DNA of 64,000 nt from Mariniflexile sp. TRM1-10 (lineage in GTDB: Bacteria > Bacteroidota > Bacteroidia > Flavobacteriales > Flavobacteriaceae). Below, in pieces: positions 9,240-18,012 of this stretch (positions within the stretch are counted from its first letter, which is position 1; each line of letters starts with the position of its first letter). Under the pieces are notes generated by a model, which was not told the origin of the DNA, ran no database searches, and was given only the letters and a program-made list of their open reading frames with translations. The position numbers and the translations under genes are program-made. The DNA lies in NCBI RefSeq assembly GCF_003425985.1, contig NZ_CP022985.1, positions 2,455,501 through 2,519,500 of the forward strand, read 5' to 3'.

Positions 9240-10406
9240 ATGAAAGAAAAACAATTTGAAACTTTAGCTATAAGAACGCAGTCTGAAACCACCCAATTCT
9301 CAGAGCATTCGGTACCTTTATATTTAACATCAGGATTTGTTTTTGACGATGCTGAGGAAATGAGGGCGTCTTTTGCTGAAGAAAAACAGCGCGACCTGTA
9401 CAGTCGTTATAGCAATCCGAATGTTAACGAATTTGTAGATAAAGTTTGTATAATGGAAGGGGCAGAAGCTGGTTTTGCTTTTGCAAGTGGTATGGCTGCT
9501 GTATTTTCAACATTTGCAACATTATTAGACGCAGGCGATCATGTGGTGTCATGCAGTTCTGTATTTGGAGCTACCCATGGTCTGTTTACGAAATACTTTC
9601 CAAAATGGAACATTGAGTACTCTTATTTTAATGTCAATGAGGTTGAAACCGCAGAAGGATTAATTAAACCGAATACCAAGTTTCTTTATGCAGAAACACC
9701 AACCAACCCAGGGGTTGATGTGTTAGATTTAGAATATTTAAGCGCCATTTGTAAAAAACATAATATATTGTTGGTAATTGACAATTGCTTTGCGACACCA
9801 TATTTACAAAATCCTATAAAGTTTGGCGCTGATTTAGTGATTCATTCAGCCACCAAATTAATGGATGGACAGGGGCGTGTGATGGGAGGAATTACAGTTG
9901 GTAAAAAAGAACTGATTCGAGAGATATATCTGTTCTCAAGGCTCACAGGTCCCGCAATGAGTCCTTTTAATGCGTGGGTATTATCAAAATCTTTGGAAAC
10001 CTTAGCTGTTAGAACTGAAAAGCATTGTGAAAATGCCTTAAAATTGGCAACATATTTAGATGGACATCCTAAAGTAAAATGGGTGAAATATCCATTTTTA
10101 AAGTCCCATCCTAAGCACGACATTGCAAAGAAGCAAATGCGATTAGGTGGGAATATTATAGCGTTTGAGGTAGAAGGTGGTCTAGAAGGTGGGAGATCCT
10201 TTTTTGATTCAATTAAAATGTGTTCGTTATCCGCTAATTTAGGAGACACAAGAACTATTGTAACCCATCCGGCAAGCACGACACACGCTAAAGTTGAACC
10301 AGAAGTGAAAGCTGCATCAGGCATTACGGATGGTATGGTACGTGTCTCCGTAGGATTGGAGCATATCGATGATATCATTGCAGATTTAGAGCAAGCTTTA
10401 AGTTAA
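9240..10406 (+). CDS. metZ: O-acylhomoserine sulfhydrylase / cystathionine gamma-synthase family (MetZ-like)
   Basis: 388 residues from the ATG at 9240; an in-frame GTG at 9207 would add 11 poor residues (NLWKKIKTCT), so the ATG is preferred. It is a fold-type I PLP enzyme with SRYSNPNV near residue 55, the ASGMAA cofactor loop, DNCFATPYLQ and the PLP lysine in HSATKLMDGQGR. Length and motifs are nearer MetZ (direct sulfhydrylation of O-acylhomoserine to homocysteine) than the longer MetY. The sulfide supply just downstream supports direct sulfhydrylation. Cystathionine gamma-synthase activity cannot be excluded. Confidence 0.88.
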   Translation: MKEKQFETLAIRTQSETTQFSEHSVPLYLTSGFVFDDAEEMRASFAEEKQRDLYSRYSNPNVNEFVDKVCIMEGAEAGFAFASGMAAVFSTFATLLDAGDHVVSCSSVFGATHGLFTKYFPKWNIEYSYFNVNEVETAEGLIKPNTKFLYAETPTNPGVDVLDLEYLSAICKKHNILLVIDNCFATPYLQNPIKFGADLVIHSATKLMDGQGRVMGGITVGKKELIREIYLFSRLTGPAMSPFNAWVLSKSLETLAVRTEKHCENALKLATYLDGHPKVKWVKYPFLKSHPKHDIAKKQMRLGGNIIAFEVEGGLEGGRSFFDSIKMCSLSANLGDTRTIVTHPASTTHAKVEPEVKAASGITDGMVRVSVGLEHIDDIIADLEQALS

Positions 10407-10411
10407 TTAAA

Positions 10412-11206
10412 ATGAGGATTTTTACTGTAGATTCATTTACAAATAAGGCTTTTAAAGGAAATCCTGCGGCTGTTTGTGTTCTGGAAGAAGGTCTTTCAGA
10501 TGCGAAATATATAGACATTGCTCAAGAAATGAATCTTTCTGAAACTGCTTTTGTGTATGAAGAAAATGGGCGCTACCGACTTAGATGGTTCACGCCAACC
10601 CAAGAAGTAGACCTTTGTGGACATGCTACACTTGCAACGGCCAGAATTCTTTTCGAGAAATTCAACGTATCTACAGACGTTCTTGAATTCAATACTAGAA
10701 GTGGGCTGTTGACGGTGAAAAAAAAGGGTAATCAGCTGGAAATGGATTTCCCTTTGGGCAAAACACAAGCTATTGAACCAGAAGATGCTTTATTGGAAAC
10801 ATTTTTAAGGGAAAAACCATTAGCTATTGAAACAAATGACGATTGGTGTTTGGTTGAGGTCAACCACAGCGATACTGTTAGAAATTTATCCCCTAAATTT
10901 GAACTACTACTAAAGCACCAAAAAAAGAAATTTATCATCACAGCCAAATCTTCTGATGTGGAATATGATTTTATTTCAAGGGTATTTGTACCAGATTTCG
11001 GTATAGACGAAGATCCTGTTACTGGTTCTGCACATTGTTACTTGGCAAATTATTGGAGAGGGAAACTGTCTAAAAACACACTCATAGGCTATCAAGCTTC
11101 AAAGCGTGGTGGTATGGTAGCATGTGAGGTTTTAAATAATGATAGGGTGCTTTTAAGAGGGGATTGCGTGGTGATGTCTGAATTATTAATTGAATGGAAT
11201 AATTAA
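10412..11206 (+). CDS. PhzF family isomerase-like protein
   Basis: 264 residues of the PhzF/diaminopimelate-epimerase fold: IFTVDSFTNKAFKGNPAAVC at the start, NLSETAFV with the acidic catalytic Glu, GHATLATA, and DEDPVTGSAHC in the second half. PhzF itself isomerises a phenazine precursor, but most relatives have unknown substrates and no phenazine genes lie here. It starts 5 bases after metZ and probably belongs to the same transcript. Confidence 0.85.
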   Translation: MRIFTVDSFTNKAFKGNPAAVCVLEEGLSDAKYIDIAQEMNLSETAFVYEENGRYRLRWFTPTQEVDLCGHATLATARILFEKFNVSTDVLEFNTRSGLLTVKKKGNQLEMDFPLGKTQAIEPEDALLETFLREKPLAIETNDDWCLVEVNHSDTVRNLSPKFELLLKHQKKKFIITAKSSDVEYDFISRVFVPDFGIDEDPVTGSAHCYLANYWRGKLSKNTLIGYQASKRGGMVACEVLNNDRVLLRGDCVVMSELLIEWNN

Positions 11207-11219
11207 TTACCTTAGCAGC

Positions 11220-11630
11220 ATGCTATCTAAAAAAACAAAATACGGATTAAAAGCGCTCACTTTCATTGCTAGAAGCGGTAGTGATGTGCCAGTACAGGTT
11301 GGAGAAATTGCCAAAGGCGAACACATACCTCAAAAATTTTTAGAAAGTATTTTGCTTACCTTACGTAAATCGGGTATTCTGGGCTCAAAAAAAGGAAAAC
11401 ATGGTGGCTATTATTTGAGAAAAGACCCTTCGGAAATTTTAATGACCGAGGTCATGCGTGTCCTTGAAGGTCCCATCGCGATGGTGCCTTGTGTGAGCTT
11501 GAACTTTTACGAGAAGTGTGATGATTGTCCAGACGAGCATTTATGCAGCGTTAATAAGCTCATGATTCGAGTGCGGGACAGTACACTTGAAGTATTTAAA
11601 AATACGACATTAAAGGAGTTTGTCCGTTAG
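11220..11630 (+). CDS. Rrf2 family transcriptional regulator
   Basis: 136 residues from the ATG at 11220 (a longer frame from 11190 overlaps the PhzF gene and is unlikely). An N-terminal winged helix (KKTKYGLKALTFIARS, IPQKFLESILLTLRKSG, SKKGKHGGYYL) is followed by a Cys-rich loop with CVSLNFYEKCDDCPDEHLC, four cysteines that may bind an Fe-S cluster or sense sulfur state as in IscR or CymR. It sits directly before the sulfate assimilation genes and is the obvious candidate for their regulator. Confidence 0.85.
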   Translation: MLSKKTKYGLKALTFIARSGSDVPVQVGEIAKGEHIPQKFLESILLTLRKSGILGSKKGKHGGYYLRKDPSEILMTEVMRVLEGPIAMVPCVSLNFYEKCDDCPDEHLCSVNKLMIRVRDSTLEVFKNTTLKEFVR

Positions 11631-11657
11631 GTAAAGTAAAAAAAAGTAAAAATATAG

Positions 11658-11710
11658 TTTGATAATTTATAAAAAGTATTAAATTTGCAATTCCTATTAA
11701 ATCGATAGGA
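11658..11710 (+). promoter_or_regulatory. Promoter and candidate operator of the cys run
   Basis: TTTG (11658-11661), 18 bases, then TAAATTTG (11680-11687) is a near-perfect Bacteroidota sigma-A promoter. An inverted repeat TCCTAT (11692-11697) / ATAGGA (11705-11710) lies where transcription should start, a good place for a repressor such as the Rrf2 protein encoded just upstream. Confidence 0.75.
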
Positions 11711-11730
11711 TTAATATAATACTAAGTAAA

Positions 11731-11994
11731 ATGATTGATCAAGTGTTAACAAATTCAGGTCAAAACGACAAAACTACTTATAAAACGGATGCAGCTAAAG
11801 AGAAGCCTATTAGAAGTATAGCGAAATCTATTAGTTGGAGGATAATAGGAACTTTGGACACCATGATAATTTCTTGGATCGTTACCGGAAAGTTGGATAC
11901 AGCACTTTTAATTGGAGGTGTTGAAGTAATCACAAAAATGGTATTATACTTTTTTCATGAACGTATATGGAATTCAATTAAGTGGGGAAAATAA
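11731..11994 (+). CDS. DUF2061 small membrane protein
   Basis: 87 residues. After a soluble N-terminus, RSIAKSISWRIIGTLDTMII, WIVTGKLDTALLIGGVEVIT and YFFHERIWNSIKWG match the DUF2061 family, with two likely membrane segments. This family often sits beside cysteine or sulfate assimilation genes in marine bacteria; its function is not known. It is the first gene after the cys promoter and starts 10 bases before cysH. Confidence 0.85.
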   Translation: MIDQVLTNSGQNDKTTYKTDAAKEKPIRSIAKSISWRIIGTLDTMIISWIVTGKLDTALLIGGVEVITKMVLYFFHERIWNSIKWGK

Positions 11995-12004
11995 GTTGAT
12001 ATAG

Positions 12005-12625
12005 ATGATAACGCAAGACAAAATAAACGAACTAAATACGCTTTTTAAAGACGCTAAGCCATCTGAAATTATCCAGAAGGCTTTTGAACTTAATAATGAA
12101 GCGGTAGTAACAACGAATTTTAGACCTTATGAGGCGGCTATTTTACATGCTGTAAGTTTGGTAGAGGCTAATATACCAGTGGTTTGGTGTGATACAGGTT
12201 ATAATACACCGCAAACATACAGACATGCTGAAAAAGTAATAAAAGATTTAAACTTAAACGTTTTTTTATACGTGCCTAAACAAACATCTGCGCACAGGGA
12301 TGTTGTTATGGGAATTCCAAGTGTAGATGCGCCGGAACACGTTTTGTTTACAGAGCAGGTTAAGTTGGAGCCTTTTAGACGTGCTATGGAAGAACATAAA
12401 CCTAAAGTGTGGTTTACAAATTTGCGTCAAGGACAAACAGCATTTAGGGATAGTATTGGCATTTTTAGCGTAAGTAAAGATGGAGTTTTAAAAGTAAGTC
12501 CGTTTTACTATTGGTCTGATGTCGATTTAAATAAATACTTGGAAGAGAATAAATTGCCAAACGAGTTTAAATATTTCGACCCAACAAAAGCATTAGAAAA
12601 CAGAGAGTGTGGTTTGCATACTTAA
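12005..12625 (+). CDS. cysH: Phosphoadenylyl- or adenylyl-sulfate reductase
   Basis: 206 residues, thioredoxin-dependent reduction of activated sulfate to sulfite. Visible are the TNFRPYEAA and VVWCDTGYNTPQTYRHAE substrate-loop region and the catalytic C-terminal Cys in ENRECGLHT. The paired CC motifs that hold the 4Fe-4S cluster of APS reductases are absent, which would make it PAPS-type, yet no APS kinase (cysC) is present here, either alone or fused to cysN. It is slightly shorter than E. coli CysH (about 244). Confidence 0.9.
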   Translation: MITQDKINELNTLFKDAKPSEIIQKAFELNNEAVVTTNFRPYEAAILHAVSLVEANIPVVWCDTGYNTPQTYRHAEKVIKDLNLNVFLYVPKQTSAHRDVVMGIPSVDAPEHVLFTEQVKLEPFRRAMEEHKPKVWFTNLRQGQTAFRDSIGIFSVSKDGVLKVSPFYYWSDVDLNKYLEENKLPNEFKYFDPTKALENRECGLHT

Positions 12626-12630
12626 AAATA

Positions 12631-12718
12631 GTTAAAAGGTTAAAAAGTTAAAAGGAAAAAGTTTAAAAGTTGTTAATCATTGGTAATGGAAAGCCAGCAA
12701 CCAACAACCAACAACTAT
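12631..12718. repeat. Degenerate 8-bp and 7-bp tandem repeats before cysD
   Basis: Octamers GTTAAAAG, GTTAAAAA, GTTAAAAG (12631-12654) are followed by heptamers CCAGCAA, CCAACAA, CCAACAA (12694-12714). They fill the 109-base cysH-cysD gap. Confidence 0.75.
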
Positions 12719-12734
12719 CACCGAAATAAAGATT

Positions 12735-13640
12735 ATGAACAAAGACACATACCATATTAATTCACTAGAGAACGAAGCGATATACATTATAAGGGAAGTA
12801 GCAGCGCAGTTTGAAAAGCCTGTATTGTTATTTTCTGGAGGAAAAGATTCTATCACCTTGGTAAGATTAGCCGTTAAAGCATTTTATCCAGCTAAGATTC
12901 CGTTTCCATTAATGCATATTGATACGGGTCATAATTTCCCGGAAACGATTGAATTTAGAGATCGATTGGTTAAGGAATTAGGCTTGGAATTAATTGTTAG
13001 AAATGTACAGGATTCTATTGATGAAGGTAAAGTAAAAGAAGAAACAGGTCGATATGCCAGTAGAAACCAGCTTCAAACCACAACGCTTTTAGATGCTATT
13101 GAAGAATTTAAATTTGATGCTTGTATAGGCGGTGCACGTCGTGATGAAGAAAAAGCAAGAGCTAAAGAACGTATTTTTTCTGTACGTGATGATTTTGGAC
13201 AGTGGGATGAAAAAAACCAACGTCCAGAGTTATTTGATATGTTAAATGGGCAAATTAATTTAGGCCAAAATGTACGTTGTTTTCCTATTTCTAACTGGAC
13301 TGAGTTAGACGTTTGGTCTTATATAGAACAAGAAAATATCGAAATACCTTCTATTTATTTTGCACACAAACGTAAAGTGTTCTTAAGAGACGGTATGATT
13401 TGGTCTGCTGAAGATGATGTGGTTTATAGAGATGATAACGAAGAAGTGATTGAAGAATTGGTGCGTTTCAGAACCGTAGGCGATATGAGTTGTACAGCAG
13501 CAGTCCTTTCAGATGCAACAACTATTACTAAAGTAGTTGAGGAAATCAGAGAAAGTACCATTTCAGAACGTGGAGCACGAATTGATGATAAACGTTCGGA
13601 AGCAGCCATGGAAAAACGTAAACAACAAGGGTATTTCTAA
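12735..13640 (+). CDS. cysD: Sulfate adenylyltransferase subunit 2
   Basis: 301 residues, the ATP sulfurylase catalytic subunit of the PP-loop superfamily. The SGGKDSITLVRLA loop lies near residue 33, followed by PLMHIDTGHNFPET and the RRDEEKARAKERIFSVRD region typical of CysD. Length is normal (E. coli 302). It makes APS from ATP and sulfate together with the GTPase CysN encoded next. Confidence 0.97.
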   Translation: MNKDTYHINSLENEAIYIIREVAAQFEKPVLLFSGGKDSITLVRLAVKAFYPAKIPFPLMHIDTGHNFPETIEFRDRLVKELGLELIVRNVQDSIDEGKVKEETGRYASRNQLQTTTLLDAIEEFKFDACIGGARRDEEKARAKERIFSVRDDFGQWDEKNQRPELFDMLNGQINLGQNVRCFPISNWTELDVWSYIEQENIEIPSIYFAHKRKVFLRDGMIWSAEDDVVYRDDNEEVIEELVRFRTVGDMSCTAAVLSDATTITKVVEEIRESTISERGARIDDKRSEAAMEKRKQQGYF

Positions 13641-13748
13641 AATAGTTGATGGTTGTTTGTTATTAGTTAATGGTAACAAACGATTATAGTAAATTAAAAA
13701 ATATAAAAAATAAGTTGTTGAAATTTGATAGGTTTAAATTGGTGAAAA

Positions 13749-13776
13749 CCAACAACCAACAACCAACAACCAATAA
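13749..13776. repeat. Heptamer tandem repeat before cysN
   Basis: CCAACAA x3 then CCAATAA, a strict 7-bp period. A partly complementary GT-rich stretch just after cysD (13648-13673) could pair with it across the gap. Confidence 0.8.
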
Positions 13777-13785
13777 CAATATAGA

Positions 13786-15033
13786 ATGGAAGTATTAAAA
13801 ATTGCAACAGCAGGAAGTGTAGATGATGGTAAAAGCACCTTAATAGGGCGCATACTTTACGATACAAAATCATTAACTACCGATAAATTAGAAGCTATTG
13901 AAAAAACAAGTAAACAAAAAGGTTATGATTACTTGGATTTTTCGTTGGCAACCGACGGGTTAGTGGCAGAAAGAGAACAAGGTATTACCATTGATGTAGC
14001 ACACATATATTTTTCAACAGGGAAGAAAAGTTACATTATAGCTGATACTCCTGGGCATGTTGAGTATACCCGTAACATGGTTACCGGGGCTTCAACATCG
14101 CAAGCATCCATTATTTTAATAGATGCCAGAAAAGGGGTTATTGAGCAAACCAATCGTCACTTTTTCATCAATAATTTATTAAGAATTAAAGATGTGGTAG
14201 TTACTATTAATAAAATGGATTTGGTTGATTATTCTGAAGAGGTTTATAACAAAATCAAAGCAGATTTCTCTGAGCTAATGAGCAAAAGAGACTACCAAGA
14301 TCAAAAAATCACTTTCATTCCTGTGAGTGCTTTAAAAGGTGACAATGTTGTAAACAGGTCTGAAAATATGCCTTGGTATAAAGGAGAGTCCTTGTTAGAG
14401 CATTTAGAACAATTGGATAAAAAAGATATTTATAATGTGGGGACGCCACGTTTCCCAGTGCAGTACGTTATACGTCCAAAAACTGAAGAATTTCACGATT
14501 TTAGAGGCTATGCTGGTAAAGTATATGGTGGAGAATTAAGTGTTGGTGACAATATTTTGGTATTACCATCAAAAACACGATCTAAAATTAAAGATATTTA
14601 TTTCTATAATGAGAAATATCAAACAGCTTCAAGGCGTTCTTCAGTTACTATCACTTTAGAAAATGATATTAATGTAAGCAGGGGTGATATGATTGTTTTG
14701 GAAAACGATTTACCAACCATCGATAAACAATTTACGGCAAATATTTGTTGGATGGATTCAAAACCTTTAGAAGCTGGTTCAAAATATGTGTTGCAGCATG
14801 GTGTAAACAAAGTGTTGGCTAGAGTAGAAACTATCAACCATAAAATACATCCGGATTATTCAGGTATAGAAAGAAATGTAAAAGGATTGGGTGTTAACGA
14901 TATTGCTTCAGTAACCTTTAAGTTCAATAAACCACTTTTCTTTGATCAATTTAAAAATCATAGAACAAACGGGTCGTTTATTTTAATCGATACGCAATCA
15001 AATAACACGGTTGGAGCAGGTTTCATCCAATAA
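13786..15033 (+). CDS. cysN: Sulfate adenylyltransferase subunit 1 (GTPase)
   Basis: 415 residues. It is an EF-Tu-like GTPase with the P-loop AGSVDDGKSTLIGR, DTPGHVEYTRNM (G3) and NKMDLVD (G4), followed by two beta-barrel domains. It couples GTP hydrolysis to APS formation by CysD. There is no C-terminal APS kinase domain, unlike the NodQ-type fusion. The gap to the next gene (15034-15124) is filled with AGTTAAAA-like and ACTTTCAA-like repeat words. Confidence 0.96.
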   Translation: MEVLKIATAGSVDDGKSTLIGRILYDTKSLTTDKLEAIEKTSKQKGYDYLDFSLATDGLVAEREQGITIDVAHIYFSTGKKSYIIADTPGHVEYTRNMVTGASTSQASIILIDARKGVIEQTNRHFFINNLLRIKDVVVTINKMDLVDYSEEVYNKIKADFSELMSKRDYQDQKITFIPVSALKGDNVVNRSENMPWYKGESLLEHLEQLDKKDIYNVGTPRFPVQYVIRPKTEEFHDFRGYAGKVYGGELSVGDNILVLPSKTRSKIKDIYFYNEKYQTASRRSSVTITLENDINVSRGDMIVLENDLPTIDKQFTANICWMDSKPLEAGSKYVLQHGVNKVLARVETINHKIHPDYSGIERNVKGLGVNDIASVTFKFNKPLFFDQFKNHRTNGSFILIDTQSNNTVGAGFIQ

Positions 15034-15124
15034 ACAAACAAAAGTTAAAAAGTTTGAAAGAGAAAAGTTAAAAGCCATTTACTTTTCAACTTTAAAAACT
15101 TTCAACATTAAAACTTAAAAAGAA

Positions 15125-17227
15125 ATGCAAACTTTTAGAACAGAAATAGAAAATCCAGTTGTTGAAAAAGAGATTTTAGAATTATCTAAAAAAATTGAGT
15201 TATTCAACACAGGAAAGATTGATGAAGAAAAATTTAGAAGTCTTCGTTTAGCTCGTGGTATTTACGGTCAGCGTCAAGAAGGCGTGCAAATGATTCGTAT
15301 TAAATTACCTTACGGAAAAGTGAAGAGTAATCAATTGCGAAGAATATCGGACGTGTCTGATGAATATTCTCGTGGTCGTTTACATATTACTACTCGTCAA
15401 GATATTCAAATTCACTATGTCGATTTAAATAGAACACCAGAGCTTTGGTCGGAGTTAGATAAAGACGATATTACATTAAGGGAAGCTTGTGGGAACACAG
15501 TTCGTAATGTAACCGCTTCCGAATTGGCTGGGATTGATGTTAACGAACCTTTCGATGTGTCGCCGTATGCCGATGCGTTATTTCGTTTCTTCTTAAGAAA
15601 TCCTATTTGTCAGGAAATGGGACGTAAGTTTAAAGTGTCTTTTTCATCTTCCGATGAAGATACTGGGCTTTCATACATGCACGATTTAGGTTTTATAGCT
15701 AAAGTTGAAAATGGTGTTCGCGGATTTAAAGTGATGATTGGTGGTGGCTTAGGCTCGCAACCACGTCATGCAGACGCATTGTATAGCTTTTTGCCTTCAG
15801 ATAAAATTATTCCGTTAATGGAAGGTGTGGTACGTGTTTTTGATCGTTATGGTGAACGTAAAAGTCGTGCTAAAGCAAGAATGAAATTCTTAATAAAAGA
15901 CATCGGTTTAGATGCTTTTAAAGAATTGGTAGAAGCAGAACAAAAAGCGATTGAATTTAAAACAGTAGCTATTGATGCAGATGCGTATGTAGCTTCAAAA
16001 CCAGTTTCAGTTGAAGCACCTCAAGTAGAAATTAAAGATCAAGGTGCTTTCGAATTATGGAAAGTTACGAACTTAATTCCTCAAAAACAGGAAGGTTATG
16101 TTGCTATTGGTATTAAAGTACTGTTAGGGGATTTTTATACGGATAAAGCACGTTTGTTAGCTGATTTAGTTGAAAAATATGCCGCAGGAGAAATTCGTTT
16201 ATCATTACGTCAAAACATAGTCATTCCGTTTGTAAAAGAGGATTTAGTGCCGTTTTTCTACACCGAATTGGAAAAATTAGGCTTTACGGAAGCAGGATAT
16301 AATAAAGCGGTAGATATCACAGCATGTCCAGGAACGGATACTTGTAATTTAGGTATTGCAAGTAGTACTGGTATTGCCGATGAGTTGGAACGCGTCATCA
16401 AAGCAGAGTACCCACAGTATTTGAAAAATGATGATGTTGTTATAAAAATTAGTGGTTGTATGAATGCTTGTGGACAACACAATATGGCAAATATCGGTTT
16501 TCAAGGCATGTCGGTTCGTACGCCAGATAAATTAGTAGCACCAGCTTTACAAGTGTTATTAGGTGGCGGAAATTTAGGTGATGGAAACGGTTTGTTTGCC
16601 GATAAAGTAGTAAAAGTGCCAAGTAGAAGAGGCCCAGAAGCATTGCGCAGAATTTTAAATGATTATGAAGCAAATGCCGAGGGAAAATCGTTTGTAGAAT
16701 ACTATAAAGTAACTGGTGATAGATATTTTTATGATTTATTAAACGACCTTCAAGATGTTTCAAACTTAACCCAAGAAGATTTTATCGATTGGGGTACTGA
16801 AGAGAAATATGAGAAAGAGATTGGGATTGGCGAATGTGCGGGTGTTGTTATTGATTTAATTGCTACTTTATTTTTAGAGAGTGAAGAGAAAATTGAAAAC
16901 GCACAAAACTCATTCAACGATAAAGTGTATTCAAGCGCTATTTATCATGCATATAGCTCGTTGGTAAACTCAGCAAAAGCGATGTTATTGGCAGAAAACA
17001 AAAGTACTAATACACATGCAGGTATTGTAAGTCAGTTTGATGAATTATTTGTTGCAAGTGGTAAGCTAAATTTAGGCACCTCTTTTTCAGAATTAATCTA
17101 TCAAATTAATAAAAATGCTCCTACTGAAGCGTTTGCAGCTGAATATATAAACAGTGCCAACCAGTTTTTGGAAAAAGTAAGAGCCTTTAGAGAAGCTGAT
17201 ACGAAGCTAGAGAATAAAGCGGTTTAA
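15125..17227 (+). CDS. Siroheme sulfite (nitrite) reductase with C-terminal HEPN-like domain
   Basis: 700 residues. The first ~560 are a ferredoxin-type siroheme reductase with LHITTRQDIQIHYVDL, CPGTDTC near residue 400 and SGCMNACGQH near 445, together giving the four Cys ligands of the 4Fe-4S-siroheme centre. The last ~130 residues (from about ECAGVVIDLIATLF) hold YSSAIYHAYSSLVNSAKAML and THAGIVSQFDELF, which look like a HEPN-fold helical domain; no RxxxxH RNase motif is seen in it. Operon context (cysHDN, siroheme genes) makes sulfite the likely substrate. The electron donor may be the flavin reductase three genes on. Confidence 0.9.
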   Translation: MQTFRTEIENPVVEKEILELSKKIELFNTGKIDEEKFRSLRLARGIYGQRQEGVQMIRIKLPYGKVKSNQLRRISDVSDEYSRGRLHITTRQDIQIHYVDLNRTPELWSELDKDDITLREACGNTVRNVTASELAGIDVNEPFDVSPYADALFRFFLRNPICQEMGRKFKVSFSSSDEDTGLSYMHDLGFIAKVENGVRGFKVMIGGGLGSQPRHADALYSFLPSDKIIPLMEGVVRVFDRYGERKSRAKARMKFLIKDIGLDAFKELVEAEQKAIEFKTVAIDADAYVASKPVSVEAPQVEIKDQGAFELWKVTNLIPQKQEGYVAIGIKVLLGDFYTDKARLLADLVEKYAAGEIRLSLRQNIVIPFVKEDLVPFFYTELEKLGFTEAGYNKAVDITACPGTDTCNLGIASSTGIADELERVIKAEYPQYLKNDDVVIKISGCMNACGQHNMANIGFQGMSVRTPDKLVAPALQVLLGGGNLGDGNGLFADKVVKVPSRRGPEALRRILNDYEANAEGKSFVEYYKVTGDRYFYDLLNDLQDVSNLTQEDFIDWGTEEKYEKEIGIGECAGVVIDLIATLFLESEEKIENAQNSFNDKVYSSAIYHAYSSLVNSAKAMLLAENKSTNTHAGIVSQFDELFVASGKLNLGTSFSELIYQINKNAPTEAFAAEYINSANQFLEKVRAFREADTKLENKAV

Positions 17228-17236
17228 AAAGAGAAA

Positions 17237-17998
17237 ATGAATTCAAAAACCCCAAAATTAACGGTAGTAGGCGCAGGCCCAGGTGATGTGGAATTAATTA
17301 CGCTTAAAGCAATTAAGGCCATTGAATCGGCAAATGTCATTTTGTACGATGCGCTTATAAACGAAGAGCTTCTTAAGTACGCTTCACAAGATGCAGAGCT
17401 TATTTTTGTGGGGAAACGTAAGGGTTGTTATGCCTTTCAGCAAGAGCAAATAAACGAACTCATTGTATCAAAAGCCAAAGAAAAAGGGCATGTAGTTCGC
17501 TTAAAAGGTGGTGATCCTTTTGTTTTCGGTCGTGGTGCTGAAGAGATAGATTATGTAAGACAATTTGGTTTGGAAACCTTTGTGGTACCGGGAATCTCAT
17601 CAGCCATTGCAGTGCCAGCATACCAAGGCATTCCGTTAACAAAACGTGGCGCTTCTGAAAGTTTTTGGGTAATAACAGGAACTACTAAAGCACATCAACT
17701 GTCTGGTGATGTGGCTATTGCGGCAAAATCAACCGCAACGGTTGTTATCTTGATGGGAATGAGTAAATTAGATGAAATTGTTCGGATTTTTTCAGCAGAA
17801 AACAAACAAGATACACCTATAGCTATCATTCAGGAAGGTACTACCGAAAATGAAAAGTTTGGTTTTGGGACTATCAGTACGATCAGTAAAGTAGTTGAAG
17901 AAAAGCAACTGGCAAACCCAGCAATTATTGTTATTGGCGATGTTGTAAAAGAACGCGTTCAATTAACATCCATTTATAAAGAATTAAACAAAGCATAG
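17237..17998 (+). CDS. cobA: Uroporphyrinogen-III C-methyltransferase
   Basis: 253 residues of the SAM-dependent tetrapyrrole methylase family: VVGAGPGDVELITLKA at the start, LKGGDPFVFGRGAEE near residue 90 and VPGISSAIAVPAYQGIPLT around 120. It makes precorrin-2 for siroheme, the cofactor of the reductase encoded 9 bases upstream. It is a single-function form (SumT/CobA), with the dehydrogenase and chelatase encoded by the next gene. Confidence 0.95.
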   Translation: MNSKTPKLTVVGAGPGDVELITLKAIKAIESANVILYDALINEELLKYASQDAELIFVGKRKGCYAFQQEQINELIVSKAKEKGHVVRLKGGDPFVFGRGAEEIDYVRQFGLETFVVPGISSAIAVPAYQGIPLTKRGASESFWVITGTTKAHQLSGDVAIAAKSTATVVILMGMSKLDEIVRIFSAENKQDTPIAIIQEGTTENEKFGFGTISTISKVVEEKQLANPAIIVIGDVVKERVQLTSIYKELNKA

Positions 17999-18012
17999 CC
18001 CTGGGCTTAATT

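Noticed and set aside
9842..10378. 178-residue open frame on the minus strand inside metZ
   Set aside because: It is antisense to a clear enzyme gene, Cys/Pro/Ser-rich without motifs, and best explained as a codon-bias shadow.
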